Assembly: GCF_039543385.1 (NCBI RefSeq)
Contig: NZ_BAABJQ010000001.1
Span: forward strand, 372,001-436,000
DNA: 64,000 nt
Direction of reading: 5' to 3'
Origin: Rugosimonospora acidiphila
GTDB lineage: Bacteria > Actinomycetota > Actinomycetes > Mycobacteriales > Micromonosporaceae
In this document: one piece after another, positions 25,084-32,966 of the stretch
Numbering within the stretch: the first letter of the stretch is position 1
How the letters are laid out: each line of letters opens with the position of its first letter
Notes under the pieces: model-generated
Seen by the model: only the letters and a program-made list of their open reading frames with translations
What the model was told of the DNA's origin: nothing
Database searches by the model: none
Made by a program: the position numbers and the translations under genes

Positions 25084-27012
25084 CTAGCCGGCGGGCTGCC
25101 CGTCGGTCTCAACACCCTCTCCGGTGCTCCCATCGCCCGTCTCGCCGCCCGTCGCGGCGGTGGCCTCGCCGCCCGTCGCGGCGGTGGCCACGTCGGTCGC
25201 CTCGGAGGCGCCGTCGCCAGTCTCGGTGGTGGCCGCGTCCGCCGCTCCGGCGCCGCCATCATCGCCGGGATCGGCGGTGATGGCGTCACCGCTTCCGGCG
25301 TCACCGGTTCCGGCGTCACCGGTTCCGGCGTCACCGGTTCCGGCGTCACCGGTTCCGGCGTCACCGGTTCCGGCGTCACCGGTTCCGGCGTCACCGGTTC
25401 CGGCGTCACCGGTTCCGGCATCGCCGCCGGCTGGATCGCTGGGCGGCGGCGAGTCGGGCAACCGGGTCCATTCCAGCTCTACCGGGCCGGTCGGCTCCGC
25501 CCCGACCACCCCGCCGGCCTTCGGCCCGGCCTCAGGTCCGGCGGGCACCGCCGGCGCCTCGGCCACCGGACTCGCCGGCGCCTCGGCCACCGGGATCGGC
25601 TCCACTGCTGGCTGCGCGACCGGCTGCGCTGCTGGCTGCGCGACCGGCTGTGGGGCGGCGGGCACGCGGTCGGGCAGGTAGCGCCGGACCGGGGCCGTGG
25701 GGCCGGACAGTCCCGCGGCGTTCCGCATCGCCGGCCCACCCGCGAACCGGGGCGCCGCCGTCACCGGTCGCCCGCGCAGCACGATCACCAGTGCCACGAT
25801 GACCCCGATCAGGACCACCGTCGAGACGGCGATGATCGGCCAAGCGGCGGTGTTGTGCGGGGTGAGGGCGAACGAGCCGTACTCCTCGTCGTGGTCGTTC
25901 CCGAGCGGTGTCGCCGAGTCCGATGCCGTACTGCCGACATCCACGCCGGTCTGGCCCGCCGGCACGAGGATCTGGTACGAGGCCTGGGTGGTCCGGCCGT
26001 CCTGCCCGGACGGGGTGAGCGTGGCCCGGACCAGGCCGGCCAAGGGCGCGTCGGCGCGTGCCCGCGCGTCCACGGTCAGCGGTACCGAGAACGACTCCTG
26101 GGCGCCCGGAGTCAGGGTGCCCAGGACGCATCGCGTCGTGGCGCCGTCCAGCCGCTGCCGTTGTTGGCAGCTGGTGGGCAACGAGCCCTGGCTCACACCG
26201 TTGGGCACCACGACGTCGACCGACGCGGCCGCCGGTAGGTGGCCCGCATTGGCAACCTTGATCCTGAGCTGGCCGGGCACGTCGGGATCGGTGCCGAGCG
26301 CGACGTTCTCGACCCGCAGGTCGATGTCGGGGACCGGCGGCCCGGCCGGGAAGACGATGCTCCACGGGCGCTGCCCGCTGCTCACCCGGGCGTCGTCTCC
26401 GGTGGCCGTGAAGCCGAACTGCCCCGCCAGCGGCGCCGCGCGCCAGGCGTCCGGGGAGACCGTGATCGCGACCGTCAGCGGTACCGACGCGCCGGGCGAC
26501 AGCGATGAGATCGAGCAGTGGCCCCCCTGGCAGGCGCCCGTCGCCGAGTCGGTCACGCCGTTCGGAACGGTGTAGCTGACGTCGACCTTCGCGGCCACCG
26601 TGCCGGTGTTCTTGACCGTGATCGTGAACGCCGTGCCGTCCGTGCCGCTCCAGTACTCGTCACCGAGCATCGCGCTGCTGGCGTAGGCCCGTACCCGCAG
26701 GACCGGGGCGTGGGGCGGAATTTCGGTCCGGCCCACCGACGGGGGCGGCGGCTGCAGCCACGACGGCGGCGCCTGCGAGGGCGGCGGCGTCGGCGACTCG
26801 GGTGCCTCCTCGCTCGGGGTGGGCGTCGGCGAATCGGCCGGCGGCGTCGGCGAGTCGGTGGGGGTCGGGCTGTCGTCCGAGGCGGCCGGTGAGTCCTCCA
26901 CGGTGACGCCCGAGGCGAGCGCGGGCGCGGTGCTCAGCGCCCCGGCGCCGATCAGTACGGCGGCCAGTAGCGCAACCAGCCCCCGGAGTGCGGACCAGCG
27001 TGGCAAGGGCAC
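25084..27012 (-). CDS. Large exported/membrane protein with Asp-Gly repeat tail
   Basis: Unrecognised family, 642 aa with the chosen start. A signal-like hydrophobic segment (LVALLAAVLIGAGALSTAPA) comes first, then a Pro/Ser/Thr-rich stretch. Two Ig-like domains of the DUF11/CARDB type follow (TVKNTGTVAAKVDVSYTVPN; IKVANAGHLPAAASVDVVVP), then a membrane helix (PIIAVSTVVLIGVIVALVIV). The long Pro/Ala-rich tail ends in ten copies of a GDAGT-like pentapeptide and acidic sequence. By topology the repeats would be cytoplasmic. GTG 27012 is a guess; GTG 27042 also possible. It is divergent from nuoA. Confidence 0.65.
   Translation of the reverse strand: MPLPRWSALRGLVALLAAVLIGAGALSTAPALASGVTVEDSPAASDDSPTPTDSPTPPADSPTPTPSEEAPESPTPPPSQAPPSWLQPPPPSVGRTEIPPHAPVLRVRAYASSAMLGDEYWSGTDGTAFTITVKNTGTVAAKVDVSYTVPNGVTDSATGACQGGHCSISSLSPGASVPLTVAITVSPDAWRAAPLAGQFGFTATGDDARVSSGQRPWSIVFPAGPPVPDIDLRVENVALGTDPDVPGQLRIKVANAGHLPAAASVDVVVPNGVSQGSLPTSCQQRQRLDGATTRCVLGTLTPGAQESFSVPLTVDARARADAPLAGLVRATLTPSGQDGRTTQASYQILVPAGQTGVDVGSTASDSATPLGNDHDEEYGSFALTPHNTAAWPIIAVSTVVLIGVIVALVIVLRGRPVTAAPRFAGGPAMRNAAGLSGPTAPVRRYLPDRVPAAPQPVAQPAAQPVAQPAVEPIPVAEAPASPVAEAPAVPAGPEAGPKAGGVVGAEPTGPVELEWTRLPDSPPPSDPAGGDAGTGDAGTGDAGTGDAGTGDAGTGDAGTGDAGTGDAGTGDAGSGDAITADPGDDGGAGAADAATTETGDGASEATDVATAATGGEATAATGGETGDGSTGEGVETDGQPAG
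25282..25431. repeat. 15-bp tandem repeat, about ten units
   Basis: Period-15 array of GGCGTCACCGGTTCC; the last unit has diverged. It is in frame and encodes GDAGT repeats on the minus strand. Copy number is expected to vary between strains. Confidence 0.9.
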
Positions 27013-27123
27013 CTCGCGATCTCTTGTGACAATGTTTCGCACGCTAATTCTGAGGGCTCCTGCCGGTTTCCGGGTGCGCCTCTCCGGCCGGATTCGAGCG
27101 CTAACTTGGTCGATTTTCGGCGG

Positions 27124-27129
27124 TACGAT
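27124..27129 (+). promoter_or_regulatory. -10 element, leaderless start of nuoA
   Basis: TACGAT, 7 bases, then ATG 27137. The nuoC promoter carries the identical hexamer. No Shine-Dalgarno. Confidence 0.5.
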
Positions 27130-27136
27130 CGTCCGT

Positions 27137-27514
27137 ATGGACGGGTACCTCGGCTCGTACGCGACGTTGGGCCTGTTGCTCGTGGTCGCCGCGCTGGTGT
27201 TCGTCGGCGCCTTCTCGGCCAACCGTCTGCTGCGCCCGGCCCGGCCCAACCCGGCGCCGGACAAATACCGGAACTACGAGTGCGGTCTCGATCCGGTCGG
27301 GGGCGACTGGGCGCAGGCCCAGATCCGCTATTACCTCTACGCGTTTCTCTACGTGCTGTTCGCGGTCGAGAGCGTCTTTCTCTTCCCGTGGGCGGTCATC
27401 TACGACCGACCGGAGTTCGGCGCCAGCGCGGTCGTGGAGATGGGTATCTTCGTCGGCGTACTGGCGCTTGGCCTGCTGTACTCGTGGCGCAAGCGGGTGC
27501 TGCGCTGGGCCTGA
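27137..27514 (+). CDS. nuoA: NADH-quinone oxidoreductase subunit A
   Basis: Three-helix membrane subunit, 125 aa, with the NuoA signature KYRNYECGLDPVGG and the conserved acidic helix (FAVESVFLFPWAVIYD). It stands alone: no nuoB follows, and the next gene (folP-like) is convergent. The remaining members of this partial locus (nuoC, nuoH-N) lie 15.6 kb downstream. ATG 27137 is supported by the leaderless -10. Confidence 0.92.
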   Translation: MDGYLGSYATLGLLLVVAALVFVGAFSANRLLRPARPNPAPDKYRNYECGLDPVGGDWAQAQIRYYLYAFLYVLFAVESVFLFPWAVIYDRPEFGASAVVEMGIFVGVLALGLLYSWRKRVLRWA

Positions 27515-27541
27515 GACGCCGGGCGGGTTGCGCGGGTCGGA

Positions 27542-28642
27542 TCAGGCCAGGCCGCGACGCGACACCGCCGGCTGGCGGTCGCCACGGATGGCGGCGACCA
27601 TGTCCAGCACCCGTCGGGTCTGCCGGACCTGGTGCGCGCGGAACACCCGGGCGCCCAGCCATGCGGAGACGGCGGTGGCGGCCAGGGTGCCCTCCAGCCG
27701 GTCCTGCACCGGCAGGTCGAGGGTCTCGCCGACGAAGTCCTTGTTGGACAGTGCCACCAGCACCGGCCAGCCCGTACCGACCAGCTCGCCCAGGCGCCGG
27801 GTCACCTCCAGCGAGTGCCGGGTGTTCTTGCCGAAGTCGTGTGCCGGATCGATCAGGATGCCGTCCCGGCGTACGCCCAGGCTCAGCGCGCGCTCGGCCA
27901 GCGTGGTGACGGTACCCACGACGTCGGCGACCACGTCGGTGAACGCGGACCGGTACGGCCGGGCCCGGGGCACCAGCCCGCCGGCGTGCGAGCAGACCAG
28001 TGCGGCTCCGGTCGCGGCGGCGACCTCGGCCAGGGTGGGATCGGCGCTGGACCAGGTGTCGTTGATCAGATCGGCGCCGGCCGGCACGGCCTCGCGGGCG
28101 ACCTCCGCCCGCCAGGTGTCGATCGAGATGACCGCGTCGGGGAACTCGGCCCGGACCGCGGCGATCGTCGAGACGGTCCTGCGGATCTCCTCGGCGGCGT
28201 CCACGGTCTCGCCGGGTCCGGCCTTCACTCCACCGATGTCGATGATGTCCGCGCCGTCGTCGATGGCCCGCTCGACCGCGCGCAGCGCGGCGTCCTGAGC
28301 GAAGGTCGCCCCCCGGTCGTAGAAGGAGTCCGGGGTCCGGTTCACGATGGCCATCACCGCCAACTCGCCGGGGCGCAATGTCCGCCGGCCGAGCCGCAGA
28401 TCCCCACCGACCGGGCCGCTGCCCCCGCTTGGCTCATTGCCTTCGGCTGGCCTGCCGCCCCCGTTTGGCCCGCCGTTCCCGGGTGGCCCGCCGCGCCCGT
28501 CCGGCCCTCCGTTCACGTTCGAGACGGCCGCTCCGGCCGTGGCGGGAGTTCGGAGATCATCGATCCGAGTGCCATCCGGCGATCCCACAACCTGGGACTC
28601 GACCGCCCCGTTCCAGGCACTTCGCTCGTCGTGGTCGCTCAT
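27542..28642 (-). CDS. folP: Dihydropteroate synthase family protein, FolP2-like
   Basis: TIM-barrel pterin-binding family. Motifs: VMAIVNRTPDSFYDRG, DIIDIGGVKAGPGE, INDTWSS and DPAHDFGKNTRHSLEVTRRL. The first loop differs from true FolP (MGIVNVTPDSFSDGG) and resembles mycobacterial FolP2, which has been reported to lack normal dihydropteroate synthase activity. The Gly/Pro-rich first 80 residues are unusual. ATG 28642 has GAGGAG just upstream. With the DivIVA-like, tag and DUF3117 genes it recalls the folP2 neighbourhood of Mycobacterium, but gpgS is missing. Confidence 0.82.
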   Translation of the reverse strand: MSDHDERSAWNGAVESQVVGSPDGTRIDDLRTPATAGAAVSNVNGGPDGRGGPPGNGGPNGGGRPAEGNEPSGGSGPVGGDLRLGRRTLRPGELAVMAIVNRTPDSFYDRGATFAQDAALRAVERAIDDGADIIDIGGVKAGPGETVDAAEEIRRTVSTIAAVRAEFPDAVISIDTWRAEVAREAVPAGADLINDTWSSADPTLAEVAAATGAALVCSHAGGLVPRARPYRSAFTDVVADVVGTVTTLAERALSLGVRRDGILIDPAHDFGKNTRHSLEVTRRLGELVGTGWPVLVALSNKDFVGETLDLPVQDRLEGTLAATAVSAWLGARVFRAHQVRQTRRVLDMVAAIRGDRQPAVSRRGLA

Positions 28643-28703
28643 CTATCTCCTCGTCCGGGTGGCGGGGTCGCCCGCACCGGGCAAGCGTGCCACGATCGTG
28701 CAC

Positions 28704-29372
28704 ATGGGCCAGCTCTTCATTGTGCTCGCCGTGGCGCTCGTCGCTGCCGCACTCGTCTTTGGTATCACTGTGTTGATCATGGGAGGTGACCAGGGCCTGG
28801 AGCCTGCCGAACCGGACGGGCGGTCGGTTCCCCTGCCGGGATCCCGGCCGCTGACCGAGTCCGATCTCTCAGGGGTGCAATTCGATGTCACGTTGCGTGG
28901 CTACCGGATGACCCAGGTGGACCAGGCGCTCCGGCGGGCCGGCTACGACCTCGGGTACAAGGAGGAGCTGATCGGCGTCCTGGAGGCCGAGGTCGCCGCG
29001 CTGCGCGCCGGACGGATCGAGGAGGCGGACGCGCTGCGCGAGGCGCGCGAGTCGGCCGCGCGGCCCAGCCGGGCCACCGACGCGGACCTCGATCCGGCGG
29101 CCGAGGTCCCGGTCGACGCGCAGCCCATCGACCTCGACGGGGAGCCCATCGACCTCGACGGGCCCGAGGGCGCGCAGTCCGACGGTGAGAAGTCCCACCG
29201 GGCCGCGAAGCGGGACGAAGCGGAGACCTCCGGCGAAGCGACCGGCCCCACCGATGCCGATGCCGCGGGCGCCGACTCCGACCGCGATCGCGACTCCGAC
29301 CGGGCGGGCCGCGGCTGGCCCACGGGCGTCGGCGAGATGGGCGACGCGGCGGCCGTCGAGCCGGCCAAGTGA
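28704..29372 (+). CDS. DivIVA-domain membrane protein
   Basis: 222 aa. One N-terminal membrane helix (LFIVLAVALVAAALVFGITV), then a short DivIVA-like segment (GVQFDVTLRGYRMTQVDQAL), a coiled coil and a long acidic low-complexity tail with two PIDLDGE repeats. Corresponds in position and features to the small protein beside mycobacterial folP2 and tag. Role unknown; perhaps polar or septal localisation. The stop overlaps the next gene (GTGA). Confidence 0.75.
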   Translation: MGQLFIVLAVALVAAALVFGITVLIMGGDQGLEPAEPDGRSVPLPGSRPLTESDLSGVQFDVTLRGYRMTQVDQALRRAGYDLGYKEELIGVLEAEVAALRAGRIEEADALREARESAARPSRATDADLDPAAEVPVDAQPIDLDGEPIDLDGPEGAQSDGEKSHRAAKRDEAETSGEATGPTDADAAGADSDRDRDSDRAGRGWPTGVGEMGDAAAVEPAK

Positions 29373-29860
29373 CCGGTCCGAGATCCGCGTCGACCCCGCC
29401 GTCGGCTCCGGGGGCCGGCGAGGTCACCGCCACGGTGATCGTGAACGCGCCGGCGGAGCGGGTGTACGCCGCCTTCACGGCGTGGGAGCGGCAGGGCGAC
29501 TGGATTCCGTTCACCAGGGTGCGCATCACCCAGGGCGACGGAGGCGAGGGCAGCACGATCGAGGCGGTCACCACGGTCGGTCCGGCCGTCCTGCGCGATG
29601 AGATGAAGGTCGCGAAGTTGGACCCGCCGTACGAGGTGCGGGTGATCCACACCGGGCGGCTGCTGCGCGGGCCGGGCGTGATGCGCTGCACCCCGATGGG
29701 CGGCGGGCGCACCCAGGTGGTCTGGCACGAGTGGTTCCAGCTGCCGGCCGGACCCGCCGGCCGGTTCGCCGGAGCGGTGCTCTGGCCCGGTTCCAAGGTG
29801 AGCCTGACCTCGATGCTGCGGCGCTTCGCCCGGCTGGTCGAGGCCGGGAGCCTGCCGTAA
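29369..29860 (+). CDS. SRPBCC (START-like) family protein
   Basis: 163-aa polyketide-cyclase/START fold: N-terminal strand VTATVIVNAPAERVYAAFT followed by WERQGDWIPFTRVRI and the family-typical C-terminal helix. Probably binds a hydrophobic ligand; no specific function can be given. Translationally coupled to the DivIVA-like gene. Confidence 0.75.
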   Translation: MTGPRSASTPPSAPGAGEVTATVIVNAPAERVYAAFTAWERQGDWIPFTRVRITQGDGGEGSTIEAVTTVGPAVLRDEMKVAKLDPPYEVRVIHTGRLLRGPGVMRCTPMGGGRTQVVWHEWFQLPAGPAGRFAGAVLWPGSKVSLTSMLRRFARLVEAGSLP

Positions 29861-29877
29861 CTGTCGTACCGGTTCAT

Positions 29878-29883
29878 TAGGCT
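29878..29883 (+). promoter_or_regulatory. -10 element, leaderless start of tag
   Basis: TAGGCT, 6 bases, then GTG 29890. Confidence 0.5.
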
Positions 29884-29889
29884 GGCCGC

Positions 29890-30492
29890 GTGGACCTGCT
29901 GATCGGAGCCGACGGGCTGGCGCGCTGTGGGTGGGCGGGCAGCACGCCCGACTACCTGGCCTACCACGACGTGGAGTGGGGCCGGCCGGTGCGCGACGAC
30001 GACGCGCTCTACGAGCGGCTGAGCCTGGAGGCGTTCCAGTCCGGCCTGTCCTGGCTGACCATCCTGCGCAAGCGGCCGGCGTTCCGGTCCGCGTTCGATG
30101 GCTTCGTCATCGAGAAGGTCGCCACCTACGGCGACGCCGACGTCGAGCGGCTGATGGGTGACGCCGGCATCGTGCGCAACCGGGCGAAGATCGACGCGGC
30201 GATCAACAACGCCCGGGCGGCGCTCGATCTGCCCGGCGGGCTGTCCGCGCTGCTCTGGTCCTACGCGCCCGGCGGCCGGCCACGCCCGACGTCCTACGCG
30301 GAGGTCCCGGCGTCCACGCCGGAGTCGACCGCGATGGCCAAGGATCTCCGCAAGCGCGGCTTCCGGTTCGTCGGCCCGACCACGGCCTACGCGCTCATGC
30401 AGGCCACCGGCATGGTCGACGATCATCTGGCGGAGTGTTACGTGGCGAGCGGACGACCGGCGGGTCGGGCCGCCCGCGACGGCGCGCGGTAG
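29890..30492 (+). CDS. tag: DNA-3-methyladenine glycosylase I
   Basis: Removes 3-methyladenine from alkylated DNA in base-excision repair. Family motifs: RCGWAGSTPDYLAYHDVEWG, LSLEAFQSGLSWLTILRKR, and FRFVGPTTAYALMQATGMV with DHLAEC; zinc ligands are the conserved Cys/His pairs at both ends. 200 aa, normal. GTG start supported by the leaderless promoter. Confidence 0.93.
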   Translation: MDLLIGADGLARCGWAGSTPDYLAYHDVEWGRPVRDDDALYERLSLEAFQSGLSWLTILRKRPAFRSAFDGFVIEKVATYGDADVERLMGDAGIVRNRAKIDAAINNARAALDLPGGLSALLWSYAPGGRPRPTSYAEVPASTPESTAMAKDLRKRGFRFVGPTTAYALMQATGMVDDHLAECYVASGRPAGRAARDGAR

Positions 30493-30498
30493 CGCGCG

Positions 30499-30702
30499 AT
30501 GACCGAGCGGTGGCTGATCAGCCTCAACCTGCCGATCGAGGCGGACTCGGCGGCGGACGCGGTCGCCCGGTTCTGGTCGTTCGTGGATCAGTTGGGCCCC
30601 ACCGAGCTGCCGGTCTTCGTCTCGCCCGCCGGCGACGAGCTGGCCATGCAGGCCTACCTGATGGGCGGGCAGACCAACCTGGACCCCGAAGAGGACGAGT
30701 GA
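30499..30702 (+). CDS. Small conserved hypothetical protein
   Basis: 67 aa, acidic C-terminus (LDPEEDE). Begins MTERWLISLNLPIEADSAAD and looks like a compact alpha/beta protein. Six bases after tag, so co-transcribed. No function recognised. Confidence 0.65.
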   Translation: MTERWLISLNLPIEADSAADAVARFWSFVDQLGPTELPVFVSPAGDELAMQAYLMGGQTNLDPEEDE

Positions 30703-30714
30703 GGCGGGCCGGGG

Positions 30715-31506
30715 TCAGCGGCCGGTGAACTCCGGCCTGCGCTTGGCGGCGAAGGCCGCGGTGGCCGCCCGGTGATCCTCCGACGCACCCGTCTGCGCCT
30801 GCGCCTCGGCCTCGGCGGCAAGCGCGTCGGCGAGGCTGCCGATGCTGCCGATCGCCAGCTCGCGCTTGATCGCGCCGTACGCGAGCGTGGGGCCGGCGGC
30901 GAGCCGGGCGGCGAGTTCCCGGGCCGCGGGCAGCACCTGGTCGTCCTCGTCGACCAGGGTGGTGAGCAGTCCGAGCCGGTGCGCCTCGGCCGCCGGTACG
31001 GGCTGGGCGAGCATCAGCAGCTCGGTCGCCTTGGCCAGCCCGACCAGCCTCGGCAAGGACCACGAGGCGCCGGTGTCGGCCGCGAGGCCCACGTTGGCGA
31101 AGGCCATCAGCAGGCTGGTCTTCGGGCCGCCGATCCGGAAGTCGGCGAGCAGCGCGAGCGAGGCACCCGCGCCGGCGGCGGCGCCGCGAACGGCTGCCAC
31201 GACGGGCTTGCTCAGTTGGGCCAGCCGGGAGGCGATCGGGTTGTAGTGCTCGCGGACGGTGCCCAGCGGGGCGGTCGAGCCGGACTCGAGCACCTCCAGG
31301 TGCTCGCGCAGGTCCTGACCCACGCAGAAGGCCCGTCCGGCGCCGGCAAGCACCACCGCGCGGCACTCCGGGTCGGTGTCCAGGTCTGACAGGGTGTCCC
31401 GCAGCGACTCCTTGAGCGCCCGGTCGAGGGAGTTGAGCGAGTCCGGCCGGTTGAGCGTCAGGGTCACCACGGCGCCGTCTCGCTCGATCAACAACTCGTC
31501 GCTCAT
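30715..31506 (-). CDS. Enoyl-CoA hydratase/isomerase (PaaG-like)
   Basis: Crotonase superfamily, 263 aa. Oxyanion-hole segments: AGAGRAFCVGQDLREHLEV and VRGAAAGAGASLALLADFRI. An acidic residue in LAADTGASWSLPRLVGLAKA matches the position used by PaaG-type ring-epoxide isomerases rather than the two glutamates of classical hydratases. It lies 23 bp downstream of a PaaX-type regulator, which fits aromatic-acid (phenylacetyl-CoA) catabolism, but no other paa genes are here. ATG 31506 has GAGGAGA upstream. Confidence 0.82.
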   Translation of the reverse strand: MSDELLIERDGAVVTLTLNRPDSLNSLDRALKESLRDTLSDLDTDPECRAVVLAGAGRAFCVGQDLREHLEVLESGSTAPLGTVREHYNPIASRLAQLSKPVVAAVRGAAAGAGASLALLADFRIGGPKTSLLMAFANVGLAADTGASWSLPRLVGLAKATELLMLAQPVPAAEAHRLGLLTTLVDEDDQVLPAARELAARLAAGPTLAYGAIKRELAIGSIGSLADALAAEAEAQAQTGASEDHRAATAAFAAKRRPEFTGR

Positions 31507-31529
31507 GATCTCTCCTCGCGGAAATCCGC

Positions 31530-32378
31530 CTACGGTCGAACGCTCTTGATCGGGGCCCGGGCCAGGTGCCGCACGGTCGGGCCGCGGCTCGACTGATCGA
31601 GACACAGGTCGACGTACCGGTCGGCGGCGGGCCGCAGCCGGCCGGCGTGTCGATCGAAGAAGGCCGCCGCCGCGGTGCCCGGCCAGCGCGCCGGGAGCAG
31701 GGTCGGTGGCAGCTGAGGATCGCTGAACAGGAACGTTCGCCAGGCGTGTACCAGCCGGAATCGGGCCGCGTAGCTTGCCTCGTCCGTACTCTGATCGTTG
31801 ATCGCGGCTACCAGGGGGCGCAGCTCCCGGACGAACCGCTCGTACGCGCCGCCGATCTCGTCGAGGTTCCACGCCCGGCGTACCAGCGCTACGGCACCGG
31901 CCGTACCGGCGGCGTGGCTGGCGGTGAACCGCTCGTACCGCAGCCCGGACTCGCGCAGCAGCGCGTCCACGTCGTCGGCGGCCCGGGTGGCCACCCAGGT
32001 GGTCTCGTCGATGTTGCCGTAGCCGAGGAAGGCGAGGTTGGTGGCGAGCCGGGACCGGTCGCCCCGCTGGGGCGGGGCGTCGATAACAATAAGATCAAAG
32101 GTTCCGTCCCAGCCGGCCCGGCCGGTGCGGTAGATCCGCGCTGCCGCCTCGTCGAGCCGCCGGGCCGCCTTCGGGCTCATCAGGTACCCGGGCCCGGTCG
32201 ACAGCCGCAGCGGATGTAGCCAGCCCTGCCGGACCATGCGGGACACGGCGGTGCGTACGGCGGGGGCGGCGATCCCCAGCGGCGCGAGCAGCCGGACCAG
32301 GGCGGCAACGGGTGCCCGGCCGCCCCGTGGGCGTAGATAATCGCCGTAGAGATCGAACAGGGCCGAGCGGGCCTGCAT
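31530..32378 (-). CDS. PaaX family transcriptional regulator
   Basis: 282 aa. N-terminal winged helix (SALFDLYGDYLRPRGGRAPV; AVRTAVSRMVRQGWLHPLRL) and PaaX-type middle and C-terminal domains (WDGTFDLIVIDAPPQRGDRS; FRLVHAWRTFLFSDPQLPP). PaaX represses phenylacetate genes and is released by phenylacetyl-CoA in Gram-negatives; the adjacent echA is the likely target here. Confidence 0.83.
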   Translation of the reverse strand: MQARSALFDLYGDYLRPRGGRAPVAALVRLLAPLGIAAPAVRTAVSRMVRQGWLHPLRLSTGPGYLMSPKAARRLDEAAARIYRTGRAGWDGTFDLIVIDAPPQRGDRSRLATNLAFLGYGNIDETTWVATRAADDVDALLRESGLRYERFTASHAAGTAGAVALVRRAWNLDEIGGAYERFVRELRPLVAAINDQSTDEASYAARFRLVHAWRTFLFSDPQLPPTLLPARWPGTAAAAFFDRHAGRLRPAADRYVDLCLDQSSRGPTVRHLARAPIKSVRP

Positions 32379-32437
32379 GGGTTGCCCTCACCCCCCGTGA
32401 TCGACATCACGCCGCCGGCCGGCGGAAATGCCGCTCA

Positions 32438-32467
32438 TTGTGACAGCTTCGTTGCTTCCGGTCTAGT
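32438..32467 (+). promoter_or_regulatory. Probable promoter of DUF3117 gene
   Basis: TTGTGA (32438-32443), 18-base spacer, TCTAGT (32462-32467). It implies a leader of about 155 bases, in which no known riboswitch is recognised. Confidence 0.4.
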
Positions 32468-32626
32468 TCAGTGTCATATCTCTGCAGGGGCGGTTTGGGT
32501 CTGACGCCCTTCATCAGGGAAAATCATGAGTCGGCACCGTTCCGGGGCGCATTTCCGGAGCGCGGGCCGCTGCCGTACAGGTCCGAGGAGCCGCTCTGAC
32601 CTGGGGAAAGTTTGAGGGGAGACGAG

Positions 32627-32794
32627 ATGGCGGCGATGAAGCCGCGGACGGGCGACGGTCCGCTGGAGGTCACCAAAGAGGGCCGGGGCATCGTGATGCG
32701 CGTCCCGCTGGAAGGCGGTGGCCGGCTCGTCGTTGAGATGACTCCCGACGAGGCGAACGCGCTCGGAGACGCGCTGAAGGCCGCCGCCGGCTGA
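32627..32794 (+). CDS. DUF3117 domain-containing protein
   Basis: 55 aa, nearly all conserved: AAMKPRTGDGPLEVTKEG and VEMTPDEANALGDALKAA. Almost universal in actinobacteria; corresponds to the small protein next to tag and glgA in Mycobacterium. GAGGGGAG lies 5 bases before the ATG. Function unknown. Confidence 0.93.
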   Translation: MAAMKPRTGDGPLEVTKEGRGIVMRVPLEGGGRLVVEMTPDEANALGDALKAAAG

Positions 32795-32878
32795 CCCTAT
32801 CCGCCGGCAGAACCGCAGGCGGGGCCGTCTCTCGGTGCGCCGCTGGGCGCCGGAGGGTACGGGTGAACACGTCAGGCC

Positions 32879-32923
32879 GCCGTCCGCACCCGGACGATCC
32901 ACGGATCACCGGGTGCGGACGGC
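32879..32923 (+). terminator. Terminator after DUF3117 gene
   Basis: Perfect 15-bp stem GCCGTCCGCACCCGG / CCGGGTGCGGACGGC with a 15-base loop. Confidence 0.8.
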
Positions 32924-32966
32924 TGCCATGGCAGTCGAACCATGACGAACGGGAGATGACCGCGCC

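Noticed and set aside
24903..25421. Minus-strand frame with PEPVT repeats, suggesting a secreted repeat protein
   Set aside because: It begins inside the 15-bp repeat and is out of frame with the better supported Ig-like protein; the repeat is open in several frames.
25282..25431. CRISPR-like regular array
   Set aside because: Period of 15 bp with no unique spacers; it is an in-frame minisatellite.
27024..27042. Rex operator upstream of nuoA
   Set aside because: TTGTGAC has a good left half, but the right half (TTCGCAC) is off in spacing by one and in two bases. Too weak to annotate.
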